The notes below the pieces were generated by a model. The model was not told the origin of the DNA. It ran no database searches and saw only the letters and a list, made by a program, of their open reading frames with translations. Shown in pieces: positions 8,459 to 17,672 of a stretch of DNA of 64,000 nt (position 1 is the first letter of the stretch; each line of letters begins with the position of its first letter). Origin of the DNA: Streptomyces cyaneochromogenes (lineage in GTDB: Bacteria; Actinomycetota; Actinomycetes; Streptomycetales; Streptomycetaceae); assembly GCF_003963535.1 (NCBI RefSeq), contig NZ_CP034539.1, positions 5,828,001 to 5,892,000 on the forward strand, given 5' to 3'. The translations under genes and the position numbers were made by a program.

Positions 8459-8902
8459 ATGCGACCGAATGTCTGGACCAGGACCCTCGTCAGCGTCAGT
8501 GCCGTAGTCGGCCTCGCCGCCGGAAGCCTCGCGACCGCGGGCACCGCTTTCGCAGCGCAGGACGCGAAGCCGGCCGTGAGCTCCGAGGTCTCCGTCCTCG
8601 CGGTGAACAACCTCGGTCTGACCGCCGCCGAGGCCAAGAAGGTCCAGGCCTGGCTGAAGCAGTACTGGGGCTACACCGGCGCGATCGACGGGCAGCTCGG
8701 CACCAACAGCTGGAAGGCGTTCCAGCGCTGCCTCAAGCAGTACTGGGGCTACACCGGTGAGATCGACGGCATCGTCGGCCCCAACACCATCAAGGCCCTC
8801 CAGCGCCTGCTGAAGGCGCACTGGGGCTACACCGGCGAGATCGACGGCATCGCCGGCTCCGGCACCAAGGCCGCCTTCAAGCGGTTCGCCAACGGCGGCT
8901 AG
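8459..8902 (+). CDS. Small secreted protein with three tandem wall-binding-like repeats
   Basis: A 147-residue product. Signal peptide 1-32 (cleavage near TAFA/A), then three near-identical 26-residue repeats with WGYTG at 70, 96 and 122, each followed by (A/E)IDG and a Gly/Thr turn. The repeats look like half-domains of the peptidoglycan-binding fold (IDGxxGxxTxxAL), so the protein probably sits in the cell wall. There is no catalytic domain. A GGAAG precedes the ATG at 8459. It is divergent from the HTH/peptidoglycan-binding regulator pair and so possibly part of the same wall-related circuit (inference). Confidence 0.84.
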   Translation: MRPNVWTRTLVSVSAVVGLAAGSLATAGTAFAAQDAKPAVSSEVSVLAVNNLGLTAAEAKKVQAWLKQYWGYTGAIDGQLGTNSWKAFQRCLKQYWGYTGEIDGIVGPNTIKALQRLLKAHWGYTGEIDGIAGSGTKAAFKRFANGG

Positions 8903-8913
8903 CGGCTCGAACG

Positions 8914-9006
8914 CGGCCCCACTCGGGCTCGCACGCAGGCCCCACTCGGGCCCGAACGCAGGCCCCCACCCGGGCCCGACGTAACCCCACCCGGGCCCGA
9001 ACACAC
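8914..9006. repeat. Four imperfect 22-23 bp tandem repeats
   Basis: Copies beginning near 8917, 8940, 8963 and 8985 share CCCCAC(T/C)CGGGCCCG with small differences. They lie between the stop of the secreted repeat protein and the terminator and are not coding in any convincing frame. Confidence 0.75.
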
Positions 9007-9043
9007 GCGGCCCGTCCTCTCCGCGGGGGAGAGGACGGGCCGC
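9007..9043. terminator. Bidirectional terminator between the secreted repeat protein and argS
   Basis: A perfect 16-bp stem (9007-9022 with 9028-9043) closes a 5-nt loop between two converging genes. There is no U-tract, as usual in streptomycetes. Confidence 0.88.
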
Positions 9044-9061
9044 AGGCGTTCCTTCAGGCGC

Positions 9062-10825
9062 TCAGAGCCGCTCGGGCGTCCGGATGCCCAGCAGGGCCAT
9101 GCCCTGGTGCAGGGTCCGGGCCGTCACGTCGCACAGGAACAGACGGTTCTCGACCTGGGCGGGGGTCTCCGCCTTCAGCACCGGGCACTGGTCGTAGAAC
9201 GTCGTGTACAGCGACGCCAGCTGGTACAGGTACGCCGCCAGCTTGTGCGGCGCGTACTCCGCCGTCGCCTCCGCCAGCAGCTCCCCGAACGCGTCCAGGT
9301 GCAGGCCCAGCGCCCGCTCCGCCGGGGCGAGTTCGAGCTCCGGGTGCGCGACCGGGCCCGCGCCCTCGGCCTTGCGCAGGATCGACTTGATACGGGCGTA
9401 CGCGTACTGCAGATAGACCGACGTGTCGCCGTTCAGCGACACCATCTGGTCCAGGTCGAACTTGTAGTCACGGTTCGCCGACGTCGACAGGTCCGCGTAC
9501 TTCACGGCGCCGATCCCGACGTACCGGCCGTTCTCGACGATCTCCTCCTCGGTCAGGCCCACCCGCTCGGCCTTCTCGCGGACGACGGCGGTGGCCCGCT
9601 CGACGGCCTCGTCGAGGAGGTCCTCGAGGCGTACGGTCTCGCCCTCACGTGTCTTGAACGGCTTGCCGTCCGCGCCGAGGACCGTGCCGTATCCCATGTT
9701 GTGCGCGGTGACCTCGTCGCTGAGCCAGCCCGCGCGGCGGGCCGTCTCGAAGACCATCCTGAAGTGCAACGACTGACGTACGTCCACGACGTAGAGCAGC
9801 GTCGTCGCCTTCAGGTCGAAGACACGGTCGCGGATCGCGGTCAGGTCGGAGGCGGCGTAGCCGAAGCCGCCGTCGGCCTTCTGCACGATCAGCGGGACCG
9901 GCTGGTCGTCCTTGCCGCGGATCTCGTCGAAGAACACCACGAGCGCGCCCTCGGAGCGCACCGCTACGCCCATCTCCTCCAGGAGGCGGGCGGTCTCCGG
10001 CATGCCCTCGTTGTACGCGGACTCGCCGACGATCTCCTCGTCACGGACCTCCATGTCCAGCTTCTCGAAGACCGAGTAGAAGTAGACCTTCGACTCGTCG
10101 ACGAACTGCTGCCACAGTTCGAGGGTCTCCTTGTCGCCGGACTGGAGCGCCACGACCCGCTTGCGCGCCCGCTCCTTGAACTCCTCGTCCGCGTCGAAGA
10201 CGGCCCGCGAGGCCTTGTACACCCGGTTCAGGTTCGACATGGCCTGCTCGCCGTCGACCTCCGCCGCGGGAGCCAGCTCGCCGGGGTGCTCGAACAGGTA
10301 CTGGATGAGCATGCCGAACTGGGTGCCCCAGTCGCCGATGTGGTGCCGGCCGATCGTCCGCTCGCCGGTGAAGTCGAGCATGCCGCGCAGGGCGTCGCCG
10401 ATGACCGCGGAACGGAGGTGGCCGACGTGCATCTCCTTGGCCACGTTGGGCTGGGCGTAGTCGACGATGGTGACGCCGGGGGTGTCCTTGCGGGGGACGC
10501 CGAGGCGTTCGGTGTCCGCGTAGCGCGCCGCGAGGTTCTGAGTGATCGCCTTGTCGGAGATCGTGATGTTCAGGAAGCCGGGGCCGGAGACCTCGACGTC
10601 CTTGATCACGTCGCCGGACTCGATCTGTGCGACGACCTGCGTGGCGAGTTCTCGGGGGTTCGCCTTCGCCTTCTTCGCGAGGGCCAGGATCCCGTTGGCC
10701 TGGTAGTCGGCCCGATCGCTACGTCGCAGCAGCGGGTCGACTCCGTCGGTTTCCGGGAGAGCGGAAGTGAGGGCGTCGGTGAGGCGCTGGTGGACGAGAT
10801 CGGTGAGCGACGTGACCGAGGTCAT
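9062..10825 (-). CDS. argS: Arginyl-tRNA synthetase
   Basis: Class I aminoacyl-tRNA synthetase charging tRNA-Arg; 587 residues, normal length. An N-terminal Add1 domain (about 1-110) is followed by the HIGH signature as HVGH (133-136) in KEMHVGHLRSA, the Rossmann catalytic core, and a C-terminal anticodon-binding DALR domain ending GIRTPERL. The start at ATG 10825 (MTSVTSLTDL) removes an 18-residue extension; its RBS is weak. It is divergent from lysS, an arrangement placing two tRNA synthetases around one 248-nt regulatory region. Confidence 0.96.
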   Translation of the reverse strand: MTSVTSLTDLVHQRLTDALTSALPETDGVDPLLRRSDRADYQANGILALAKKAKANPRELATQVVAQIESGDVIKDVEVSGPGFLNITISDKAITQNLAARYADTERLGVPRKDTPGVTIVDYAQPNVAKEMHVGHLRSAVIGDALRGMLDFTGERTIGRHHIGDWGTQFGMLIQYLFEHPGELAPAAEVDGEQAMSNLNRVYKASRAVFDADEEFKERARKRVVALQSGDKETLELWQQFVDESKVYFYSVFEKLDMEVRDEEIVGESAYNEGMPETARLLEEMGVAVRSEGALVVFFDEIRGKDDQPVPLIVQKADGGFGYAASDLTAIRDRVFDLKATTLLYVVDVRQSLHFRMVFETARRAGWLSDEVTAHNMGYGTVLGADGKPFKTREGETVRLEDLLDEAVERATAVVREKAERVGLTEEEIVENGRYVGIGAVKYADLSTSANRDYKFDLDQMVSLNGDTSVYLQYAYARIKSILRKAEGAGPVAHPELELAPAERALGLHLDAFGELLAEATAEYAPHKLAAYLYQLASLYTTFYDQCPVLKAETPAQVENRLFLCDVTARTLHQGMALLGIRTPERL

Positions 10826-10950
10826 GGGGTGGGAGCCGTTCTCCTCGTGGGTTTGTTTCAGACGTGGCCAGTATCCCATGGGGGGTAAAGCGGATTTTGC
10901 GGCTACGAGCTCGGGGCGGGTGCGGTGCTTTGCCGGGTGCAGGCCGTGTG

Positions 10951-11004
10951 TGGCTGGTCGCGCAGTTCCCCGCGCCCCTCGATAAGCGGCTGCGCCGCTT
11001 ATCG
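10951..11004. repeat. Common streptomycete intergenic element with hairpin
   Basis: TGGTCGCGCAGTTCCCCGCG followed by CCCCT is a sequence I recognise as very abundant between streptomycete genes. It runs into a hairpin with arms GATAAGCGGC (10981-10990) and GCCGCTTATC (10994-11003). It sits between argS and lysS; whether it terminates, insulates or is a relic is unknown. Confidence 0.65.
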
Positions 11005-11073
11005 GGTCTGGGACAATGGACGGCGCCAGCCGTTGACCGTACGGCTGCCCTGGAGAAAGAAGGACGTGCCGAC

Positions 11074-12807
11074 GTGGCTCAGAGCACCGAGACCACCGAC
11101 TGGGTCTCCCGTTTCGCGGATGAGGTCATCGAGGAGTCGGAGCGTCGGGCCCCGGGCAAACCGGTCGTCGTCGCGTCCGGACTCTCCCCCTCCGGCCCCA
11201 TCCACCTGGGCAACCTGCGCGAGGTCATGACCCCGCACCTCGTCGCCGACGAGATCCGGCGGCGCGGCCACCAGGTCCGGCACCTGATCTCCTGGGACGA
11301 CTACGACCGGTACCGCAAGGTGCCCGCCGGCATCGCCGGGGTCGACGAGACGTGGGCCCGGCACATCGGCAAGCCGCTGACCTCCGTGCCGGCGCCGCAG
11401 GGCTCGCCCCACCCGAACTGGGCCGAGCACTTCAAGGCCGCCATGGTCGAGGCGCTCGCCGAGCTCGGCGTGGAGTTCGACGGGATCAGCCAGACCGCGC
11501 AGTACACCTCCGGTGTCTACCGCGAGCAGATCCTGCACGCCATGAAGCACCGGGGCGACATCGACGCCGTTCTCGCCCAGTACCGGACCAAGAAGGGCCC
11601 CGCGAAGAAGCAGTCGCAGAAGCCCGTCGACGAGGCCGAGCTGGAGGCCGCGGAGGGGTCGGGCGCGGCGAACGAGGACGACGGGTCCTCCGGGGCCGCC
11701 GGGTACTTCCCGTACAAGCCCTACTGCGGCAACTGCGAGAAGGACCTCACCACCGTCACCTCGTACGTCGACGACACCACCGAGCTGTCGTACACCTGCA
11801 ACGAGTGCGGCTTCTCGGAGACCGTCCGGCTCAACGAGTTCAACCGCGGCAAGCTCGTCTGGAAGGTCGACTGGCCCATGCGATGGGCCTTCGAGGGCGT
11901 CGTCTTCGAGCCCAGCGGTGTCGACCACTCCTCGCCGGGGTCGAGCTTCCAGGTGGGCGGGCAGATCGTCGGGATCTTCGGCGGGAAGCAGCCCATCGGA
12001 CCCATGTACGCCTTCGTGGGGATCAGCGGGATGGCGAAGATGTCGTCGTCCAAGGGCGGCGTGCCCACACCGGGCGACGCGCTGAAGATCATGGAGCCGC
12101 AGATCCTTCGCTGGCTCTACGCCCGCCGCAGGCCCAACCAGTCCTTCAAGATCGCCTTCGACCAGGAGATCCAGCGGCTCTACGACGAGTGGGACAAGCT
12201 CGACGGCAAGGTCGCCGACGGGTCCGCCCTGCCCGCCGACGTCGCCGCGCACTCGCGTGCCGTGCGCACGGCCGCTGGTGAGCTGCCGAGGACCACGCGG
12301 CCGCTGCCGTACCGGACGCTCGCGTCGGTCGCCGACATCACCGCCGGGCACCAGGACCAGGCGCTGCGGATCCTCTCCGAGCTGGACCCGGAGAACCCGC
12401 TGGCCGCGCTGGACGAGGCGCGTCCCCGGTACGACAAGGCCGAGGCCTGGATCAACACGCAGGTGCCCGCCGACCAGCGGACCATCGTGCGCGACGAGCC
12501 CGACGCCGAGCTGCTGAAGTCCCTCGACGAGGCGTCCCAGCAGTCACTGCGGCTGCTGCTCGACGGGCTCGCCGAGCACTGGTCGCTGGACGGGCTGACC
12601 CACCTCGTGTACGGCGTGCCCAAGGTGCAGGCCGGGTTCTCCGCGGACGCCACGCCCAAGGAGCTGCCGGCCGAGATCAAGACCGCCCAGCGGACGTTCT
12701 TCGCGCTGCTGTACCACCTGCTGGTCGGGCGCGACACCGGGCCGCGGCTGCCCACGCTGCTGCTGGCGGTGGGCCAGGAGCGAGTACGGCGGCTGCTCGG
12801 CGAGTAG
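11074..12807 (+). CDS. lysS: Lysyl-tRNA synthetase, class I
   Basis: Charges tRNA-Lys. This is the archaeal-type class I enzyme, not class II LysRS; 577 residues. Visible are the HIGH-like PSGPIHLGN (about 39-47), a zinc ribbon with CGNC and CNEC, and the KMSKS-like MAKMSSSKGG from residue 320. An acidic low-complexity insertion (EAAEGSGAANEDDG) precedes the zinc ribbon. The GTG at 11074 is preferred over upstream starts because the family N-terminus begins there and GAAGGA lies about 10 nt before. Divergent from argS; followed by a strong terminator. Confidence 0.95.
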   Translation: MAQSTETTDWVSRFADEVIEESERRAPGKPVVVASGLSPSGPIHLGNLREVMTPHLVADEIRRRGHQVRHLISWDDYDRYRKVPAGIAGVDETWARHIGKPLTSVPAPQGSPHPNWAEHFKAAMVEALAELGVEFDGISQTAQYTSGVYREQILHAMKHRGDIDAVLAQYRTKKGPAKKQSQKPVDEAELEAAEGSGAANEDDGSSGAAGYFPYKPYCGNCEKDLTTVTSYVDDTTELSYTCNECGFSETVRLNEFNRGKLVWKVDWPMRWAFEGVVFEPSGVDHSSPGSSFQVGGQIVGIFGGKQPIGPMYAFVGISGMAKMSSSKGGVPTPGDALKIMEPQILRWLYARRRPNQSFKIAFDQEIQRLYDEWDKLDGKVADGSALPADVAAHSRAVRTAAGELPRTTRPLPYRTLASVADITAGHQDQALRILSELDPENPLAALDEARPRYDKAEAWINTQVPADQRTIVRDEPDAELLKSLDEASQQSLRLLLDGLAEHWSLDGLTHLVYGVPKVQAGFSADATPKELPAEIKTAQRTFFALLYHLLVGRDTGPRLPTLLLAVGQERVRRLLGE

Positions 12808-12817
12808 GCGGTACGGA

Positions 12818-12848
12818 AAAGGGGGCCCTTGGATCGAGGGCCCCCTTT
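12818..12848. terminator. Terminator after lysS
   Basis: A perfect 12-bp stem (12818-12829 with 12837-12848) with a 7-nt loop and an A/T-ended base. It lies between the convergent lysS and DUF2637 genes and can serve both. Confidence 0.88.
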
Positions 12849-12858
12849 CTCGTACCCG

Positions 12859-14163
12859 TCAGGCGATGTGCTCGTCCGTCAGTTCCGCGTTGAGGCGGTT
12901 GGAGAAGCGGTTCACCATGCGCTTGGCCTCGGCGTCGTCGAGAGTGACGTCGTACGTAGCCTCGACGTCGGCGATGAACCCGCGCGGGGTGGGCGCTCCG
13001 TTCCCGCCCTTCGTCGACTCACGGAAGACCTGGTAGTAGTCCTCCTCGGTCGGCTCCGGTGTGCCGCCGCCCTCGCCGAGCTCACGGGTGCGGCCGGGGC
13101 TCACGGGGATGGGGAAACTGCCCGTCTCCTCCGGGGAGGGTTCCTGGACGGGGGGCTCCTCCTGGTACTGGTACTGCTGCCCGCCCTGGTACTGCTCCGC
13201 CCGGAGCTGTTCCCGGTACCACTCCTCGTCGTGCTCCGGGAGCTCGAGCGAAGGGTCGTAGCCGCCGTGGTACTCGACCTGACGGGGGGTGTTGAACCAG
13301 TCCTGTACGTAGTCCGGTTGCTCGGCGTCGGGGGCGCTGTACAGCTCCTGGCGCTGCCCGCCGTGGGGTACCGCTCTCTGTGGGACCGGTGCCTCCCCCG
13401 CGGTACCGGCCACGTCGGCCACAGGCACCGCATCCAGGGCCTGCTTCGGCGCCGGAGGCAGCAGCGCCGGCTCGATGCCCGCCGCCGCCAGCCCCGCCGG
13501 AGCCGTCTCCGCCAGCGGCACCCCGTAGCGGGCCAGGCGCAGCGGCATCAGGGACTCCACCGGCGCCTTCCTGCGCCACGCGCGGCCGAAACGGGAACGC
13601 AGGCGGGCCTGGTACACCAGGCGCTCCTGCTCCAGCTTGATGACCTGCTCGTAGGAGCGCAGCTCCCACAGCTTCATACGGCGCCACAGAAGGAACGTCG
13701 GGACCGGCGACAGGAGCCAGCGGGTCAGACGTACGCCCTCCATGTGCTTGTCGGCCGTGATGTCCGCTATGCGCCCGATCGCGTGGCGGGCAGCCTCCAC
13801 CGCCACCACGAACAGGATCGGGATCACCGCGTGCATGCCGACGCCCAGCGGGTCCGGCCAGGCCGCCGCGCCGTTGAAGGCGATCGTCGCCGCCGTCAGC
13901 AGCCAGGCCGTCTGACGCAGGAGCGGGAACGGGATACGGATCCACGTCAGGAGCAGATCCAGGGCGAGCAGGACGCAGATGCCCGCGTCGATGCCTATCG
14001 GGAAGACATAACTGAAGTTCCCGAAACCCTTCTTGATGGCCAGCTCGCGGACGGCCGCGTACGAACCGGCGAAGCCGATGCCGGCGATGATCACGGCGCC
14101 GAACACGACCACACCGATGAGAATGCGATGCGTCCGAGTCAGCTGCGGTGGTGGCGCGGCCAC
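12859..14163 (-). CDS. DUF2637 multi-pass membrane protein
   Basis: A 434-residue product. The first 160 residues contain about four hydrophobic helices including FGAVIIAGIGFAGSY and ICVLLALDLLLTW, the DUF2637 pattern found in Spd-like plasmid spread proteins and in many chromosomal streptomycete proteins. The remainder is a cytosolic, Pro/Gln/Glu-rich tail ending in a helical domain (DDAEAKRMVNRFSNRLNAEL). The GTG at 14163 has GGGAGGGGAG upstream. The role is unknown; a DNA-transfer or membrane-organisation function is only suggested by the plasmid relatives. Confidence 0.82.
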   Translation of the reverse strand: MAAPPPQLTRTHRILIGVVVFGAVIIAGIGFAGSYAAVRELAIKKGFGNFSYVFPIGIDAGICVLLALDLLLTWIRIPFPLLRQTAWLLTAATIAFNGAAAWPDPLGVGMHAVIPILFVVAVEAARHAIGRIADITADKHMEGVRLTRWLLSPVPTFLLWRRMKLWELRSYEQVIKLEQERLVYQARLRSRFGRAWRRKAPVESLMPLRLARYGVPLAETAPAGLAAAGIEPALLPPAPKQALDAVPVADVAGTAGEAPVPQRAVPHGGQRQELYSAPDAEQPDYVQDWFNTPRQVEYHGGYDPSLELPEHDEEWYREQLRAEQYQGGQQYQYQEEPPVQEPSPEETGSFPIPVSPGRTRELGEGGGTPEPTEEDYYQVFRESTKGGNGAPTPRGFIADVEATYDVTLDDAEAKRMVNRFSNRLNAELTDEHIA

Positions 14164-14240
14164 TCGTACTCCCCTCCCAGTGCATGCTGTTGCGCGCAAC
14201 AGGGTGGCACATCTGTGCGGCGTCCGGATTCACGGATGGC

Positions 14241-14273
14241 ACGAGCCCGGTCCCTGGACGGGGCCGGGCTCGT
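14241..14273 (-). terminator. Terminator after the first DUF3558 lipoprotein gene
   Basis: A perfect 10-bp outer stem (14241-14250 with 14264-14273) extends inward through one wobble and two further pairs. It lies between two genes of the same strand. Confidence 0.8.
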
Positions 14274-14329
14274 ACAACAGGCGGGTCTGAGCTGCGCGTT
14301 GTGACGCAGGGGTGGGGCAGGTGTGACGG

Positions 14330-15220
14330 TCAGCTCTTCTTCGACGCTGACTTGGACGGGGAGCTGGACGCCGCCTTCGAAGGGCTGCCGGACGGCGACT
14401 TCGAGGGAGACTTCGAAGCCGACTTCGAAGGGGTGCTGCTCGGCGTGCCCGCGTCCGCGCCGCCGTTCTCCTTCGTCACCGCGGCCACCGCCTCCTTGGC
14501 GGCCTTGCGCGCGAGCTTGTCCAGGTCGTCCGCGCTCGGCGTCTTCTCACCGGCCAGACCGGCGCCGTTGTAGTCGAGCGTGACGACCACGTTCTCCACC
14601 CGAGCCACGACCGTCTCCTGCTTGAAGGAGCCTTCCTTCTTCTTCAGGTCGTAGCGCACCGCCGTCGCCTCGTCACCCACCCCGGTGGCCGGCTGCGACT
14701 TGACGTTCTTCGCGCCGCTCACCGAACGGGCGTCCTCCACCTGCGTCTCGAAGTACTCCCGCGCCAGCTGGTTGCCCGAGCCGCGCGTGACGTCCGAGTC
14801 GAAGCGCAGCAGGGAGACGTTCAGCCAGCGGAACTGCGAGCCCTTCACGCCGTTGTTGTCGAGGCTGCTCCAGGAGCAGGAGCTACGCGTCGAGGCGTCG
14901 TCGGACGACCCCTCCTTGCCCGACTTGGCCTTCGGGACCAGGACCTCCAGCGTGTTCTTCGTCAGCACCTTGCACGGCTCGGGAAGCGCCTTGTACGCGA
15001 CCGCCTGCACCGTCGGCGAGGGGCTCGCGGACGACTCCGACGCCGATGCCTTCGTACTGTCCCCGGCTCCGTCGTCCGAACCGGAGTCCGAGGTGCAGGC
15101 CGTGGCGATCAGCATCACCGGGACTGCGGCCGCGCAGACAAGGGCGCGGCGCAGGCCCCTCGCCCGCTGCTCGCGCTGCTCACGCCGGTCAAGCTGGTCT
15201 CGCTCTGCTGCTCGCTGCAT
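14330..15220 (-). CDS. DUF3558-type lipoprotein with a Ser/Lys/Pro tail
   Basis: A 296-residue product. A long charged N-region precedes a hydrophobic core and the lipobox ATAC (Cys42). The mature domain has the DUF3558 features I expect: an early CKVLT cysteine paired with SSCSW, and long beta-rich stretches. The C-terminus is about 45 residues of SPSKS-type low complexity. It is presumably anchored outside the membrane; function unknown. Start ATG 15220 has GAAGGA immediately upstream; two in-frame ATGs further 5' lack an RBS. A second lipoprotein of the same family lies upstream on the same strand. Confidence 0.82.
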   Translation of the reverse strand: MQRAAERDQLDRREQREQRARGLRRALVCAAAVPVMLIATACTSDSGSDDGAGDSTKASASESSASPSPTVQAVAYKALPEPCKVLTKNTLEVLVPKAKSGKEGSSDDASTRSSCSWSSLDNNGVKGSQFRWLNVSLLRFDSDVTRGSGNQLAREYFETQVEDARSVSGAKNVKSQPATGVGDEATAVRYDLKKKEGSFKQETVVARVENVVVTLDYNGAGLAGEKTPSADDLDKLARKAAKEAVAAVTKENGGADAGTPSSTPSKSASKSPSKSPSGSPSKAASSSPSKSASKKS

Positions 15221-15357
15221 GGTTCCTTCACTCATGACTGACAACCGTGATTCCTGCGGTCGGATCGGGTCCGAGGGGCCACGGTACGCGGTGAAGAAGC
15301 TGTGTGGTCTCGTTTCGGTTACGTCGCTCAGGGGCGCACCGGGGCCACGCGGGGGCG

Positions 15358-16224
15358 CTACTCCGCCAGCTCGTCCGCCAGTTGCGAAGCCAGATTCAGG
15401 GCCCTGTCCTGCAATTCCTCGCTGTCCGGGACCGTGCCGACGGTCGCCGGCTGCTCCTCGTACACGATCCGCACAATCACATTGGACGTGCGGAACGCCA
15501 CAGTCACCTTGCGCTGCTGGGCCGTCGAACCGGCACTGCCGAGCTCGTCGTCGAGGAAGGCCGCGTCCCCGAGGTCCTCGAGAACGCGGGGCTGCAGCTC
15601 GGCCGGGGTCGCGCCGTCGGTGGGGCTTGCCGAACCGGAGGCGGACGAGGCGGACGAGGCGGACGCCGAAGCCGAAGCCGACGGTGACGCCGAGGAGGAA
15701 GGGGAGCCGCTCGGATCGGCCGACGAGGTGCCCCCGGTGCCCTCACCGCCGGCGGTGGCGCCGGTGCTCGCCGGCTCCGGAAGGTCGGCCGCCTCCTGCT
15801 GGATCGCGAAGAGCTGCTCCGCCTCGCTGTCGTCGCTGACCGCTGTGTCGTACGACACCACACGCGAGAAGTCGACGAAGAGATGGTTCGTCGCGTCCGC
15901 CGACTCGACCTTCCAACGGCAGCCGACCTTGCGGTCCGTGTCGTAGGTCAGCGTCGGCGTGCCCTCGTACGCCCTCTCGCGCTGCTCCTCGTCCGGGAGC
16001 TGCCTGATGCCGGGCAGCAGCGCGTCGAGGGTGTCCTGGTCCACCACGCCACAGGCCTCCGGGAGCGTGGCGTACCGGCCGGGCTCGGCCGTCACGGTCG
16101 CCGTACCGGAGTCGTCGGGGTTGGAGTCGTCGGTCGAACCGCCGCTGTCGGAACTGCCGGTGCAGCCGGCCAGCAGCGCCGCGAGGAGCGCGGCGACGCC
16201 GGATACGTACGCCTTCCGCTGCAC
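15358..16224 (-). CDS. DUF3558-type lipoprotein with a Ser/Ala-rich linker
   Basis: A 288-residue product. Signal sequence with lipobox LAGC (Cys21); mature protein with EACGVV and a later GCRW cysteine pair like its downstream neighbour, interrupted by a Ser/Ala/Gly-rich stretch in the middle (SASPSASAS). Likely an extracytoplasmic lipoprotein of unknown role, a paralogue of the next gene. ATG 16224 has GAGAGGAG upstream. Divergent from rtcB. Confidence 0.8.
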   Translation of the reverse strand: MQRKAYVSGVAALLAALLAGCTGSSDSGGSTDDSNPDDSGTATVTAEPGRYATLPEACGVVDQDTLDALLPGIRQLPDEEQRERAYEGTPTLTYDTDRKVGCRWKVESADATNHLFVDFSRVVSYDTAVSDDSEAEQLFAIQQEAADLPEPASTGATAGGEGTGGTSSADPSGSPSSSASPSASASASASSASSASGSASPTDGATPAELQPRVLEDLGDAAFLDDELGSAGSTAQQRKVTVAFRTSNVIVRIVYEEQPATVGTVPDSEELQDRALNLASQLADELAE

Positions 16225-16440
16225 GGTCAGGCTCCTCTCGACGGTGGCTGTGTGGTGGGTGCGGTGCCGGTGTCCCAGTGTCCCCGCTGGTTATTCGGTT
16301 GCTGCGCGGGGGCTTCCGCTGGAGACAATGTGTATCGCACGCACTGCCGTGGACGCCGGTCCGTTGTCCCTTTTCGTCGACCCTGGCGCCGGTTTTGCGA
16401 TTTCAGACTTGTATGTGATTTCCGGGGGATAGAGGACGAT

Positions 16441-17634
16441 ATGTCGTACGTGGAGATGCCGGGCGCGAAGGTTCCGATCCGCATGTGGACCGACCCGGCG
16501 ACGGTCGAGGACGGTGCCCTGCAGCAGCTGCGGAACGTCGCGACCCTGCCGTGGATCAAGGGCCTCGCCGTGATGCCGGACGTGCATTACGGGAAGGGGG
16601 CGACGGTCGGGTCCGTCATCGCCATGCAGGGGGCCGTGTGTCCTGCGGCGGTGGGGGTCGACATCGGGTGCGGGATGTCGGCGGTGAAGACGTCGCTGAC
16701 GGCCAATGACCTGCCGGGGGATCTGTCGCGGCTGCGGTCGAAGATCGAGCAGGCCATTCCGGTGGGGCGGGGGATGCATGACAGTCCCGTGGATCCGGGG
16801 CGGATGCACGGGTTCGCCACCGCGGGGTGGGACGACTTCTGGGGGCGGTTCGACGGGATCGCGGACGCGGTCAAGTTCCGTCAGGAGCGGGCCGGAAAGC
16901 AGATGGGAACGCTCGGAAGCGGCAACCACTTTGTCGAGGTGTGCACCGATACGGACGGTTCCGTCTGGCTCATGCTGCACTCCGGTTCCCGGAACATCGG
17001 CAAGGAGCTCGCCGAGTTCCACATCGGCGTGGCCCAGAAGCTCCCGCACAACCAGGGGCTGATCGACCGTGACCTCGCCGTGTTCATCGCGGACACCCCG
17101 CAGATGGCGGCGTACCGCAACGACCTGTTCTGGGCGCAGGAGTACGCCAAGTACAACCGCACGATCATGATGGCGCTCCTGAAGGACGTGATCCGCAAGG
17201 AGTTCAAGAAGGCGAAGCCGACCTTCGAGGCCGAGATCAGCGCGCACCACAACTACGTGGCCGAGGAGCGTTACGACGGCATGGATCTGCTCGTGACCCG
17301 CAAGGGCGCGATCCGGGCCGGCTCCGGCGAGTACGGGATCATCCCGGGCTCGATGGGCACGGGGTCGTACATCGTGAAGGGCCTCGGGAACGCGAAGTCC
17401 TTCAACTCGGCCTCGCACGGCGCGGGTCGGCGCATGAGCCGGAACGCGGCCAAGCGTCGCTTCTCGACGAAGGACCTGGAGGAGCAGACGCGGGGCGTGG
17501 AGTGCCGTAAGGACTCCGGTGTCGTGGACGAGATTCCGAGCGCGTACAAGCCGATTGAGCAGGTCATCGATCAGCAGCGGGACCTCGTGGAGGTCGTGGC
17601 GAAGCTGAAGCAGGTCGTCTGCGTGAAGGGCTGA
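16441..17634 (+). CDS. rtcB: RNA-splicing ligase RtcB
   Basis: GTP- and Mn2+-dependent ligase joining 2',3'-cyclic phosphate (or 3'-phosphate) to 5'-OH RNA ends, for tRNA or RNA repair. 397 residues, the short bacterial form. Metal ligands are visible as D75 and C78 (DIGCG), H163 (GSGNH) and H269/H270 (AHHN); the guanylated His is H326 in ASHGAGRRMSR. AGAGGA precedes the ATG at 16441; upstream in-frame starts would add unrelated sequence. No rtcA, rtcR or archease gene is adjacent, so regulation differs from the enterobacterial rtc operon. Confidence 0.96.
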   Translation: MSYVEMPGAKVPIRMWTDPATVEDGALQQLRNVATLPWIKGLAVMPDVHYGKGATVGSVIAMQGAVCPAAVGVDIGCGMSAVKTSLTANDLPGDLSRLRSKIEQAIPVGRGMHDSPVDPGRMHGFATAGWDDFWGRFDGIADAVKFRQERAGKQMGTLGSGNHFVEVCTDTDGSVWLMLHSGSRNIGKELAEFHIGVAQKLPHNQGLIDRDLAVFIADTPQMAAYRNDLFWAQEYAKYNRTIMMALLKDVIRKEFKKAKPTFEAEISAHHNYVAEERYDGMDLLVTRKGAIRAGSGEYGIIPGSMGTGSYIVKGLGNAKSFNSASHGAGRRMSRNAAKRRFSTKDLEEQTRGVECRKDSGVVDEIPSAYKPIEQVIDQQRDLVEVVAKLKQVVCVKG

Positions 17635-17641
17635 CGCCTCC

Positions 17642-17672
17642 GACCCACGCTCCTCATTTCGGAGCGTGGGTC
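17642..17672. terminator. Terminator shared by rtcB and the end of the DUF6126-like gene
   Basis: A perfect 12-bp stem (17642-17653 with 17661-17672) and 7-nt loop. The loop holds the stop codon of the convergent small gene, and the right arm is its last coding codons. Confidence 0.85.

Noticed and set aside
9107..10888. A 593-codon plus-strand frame opposite argS
   Set aside because: Antisense to argS, no family resemblance, Arg/Leu/Val-rich shadow.
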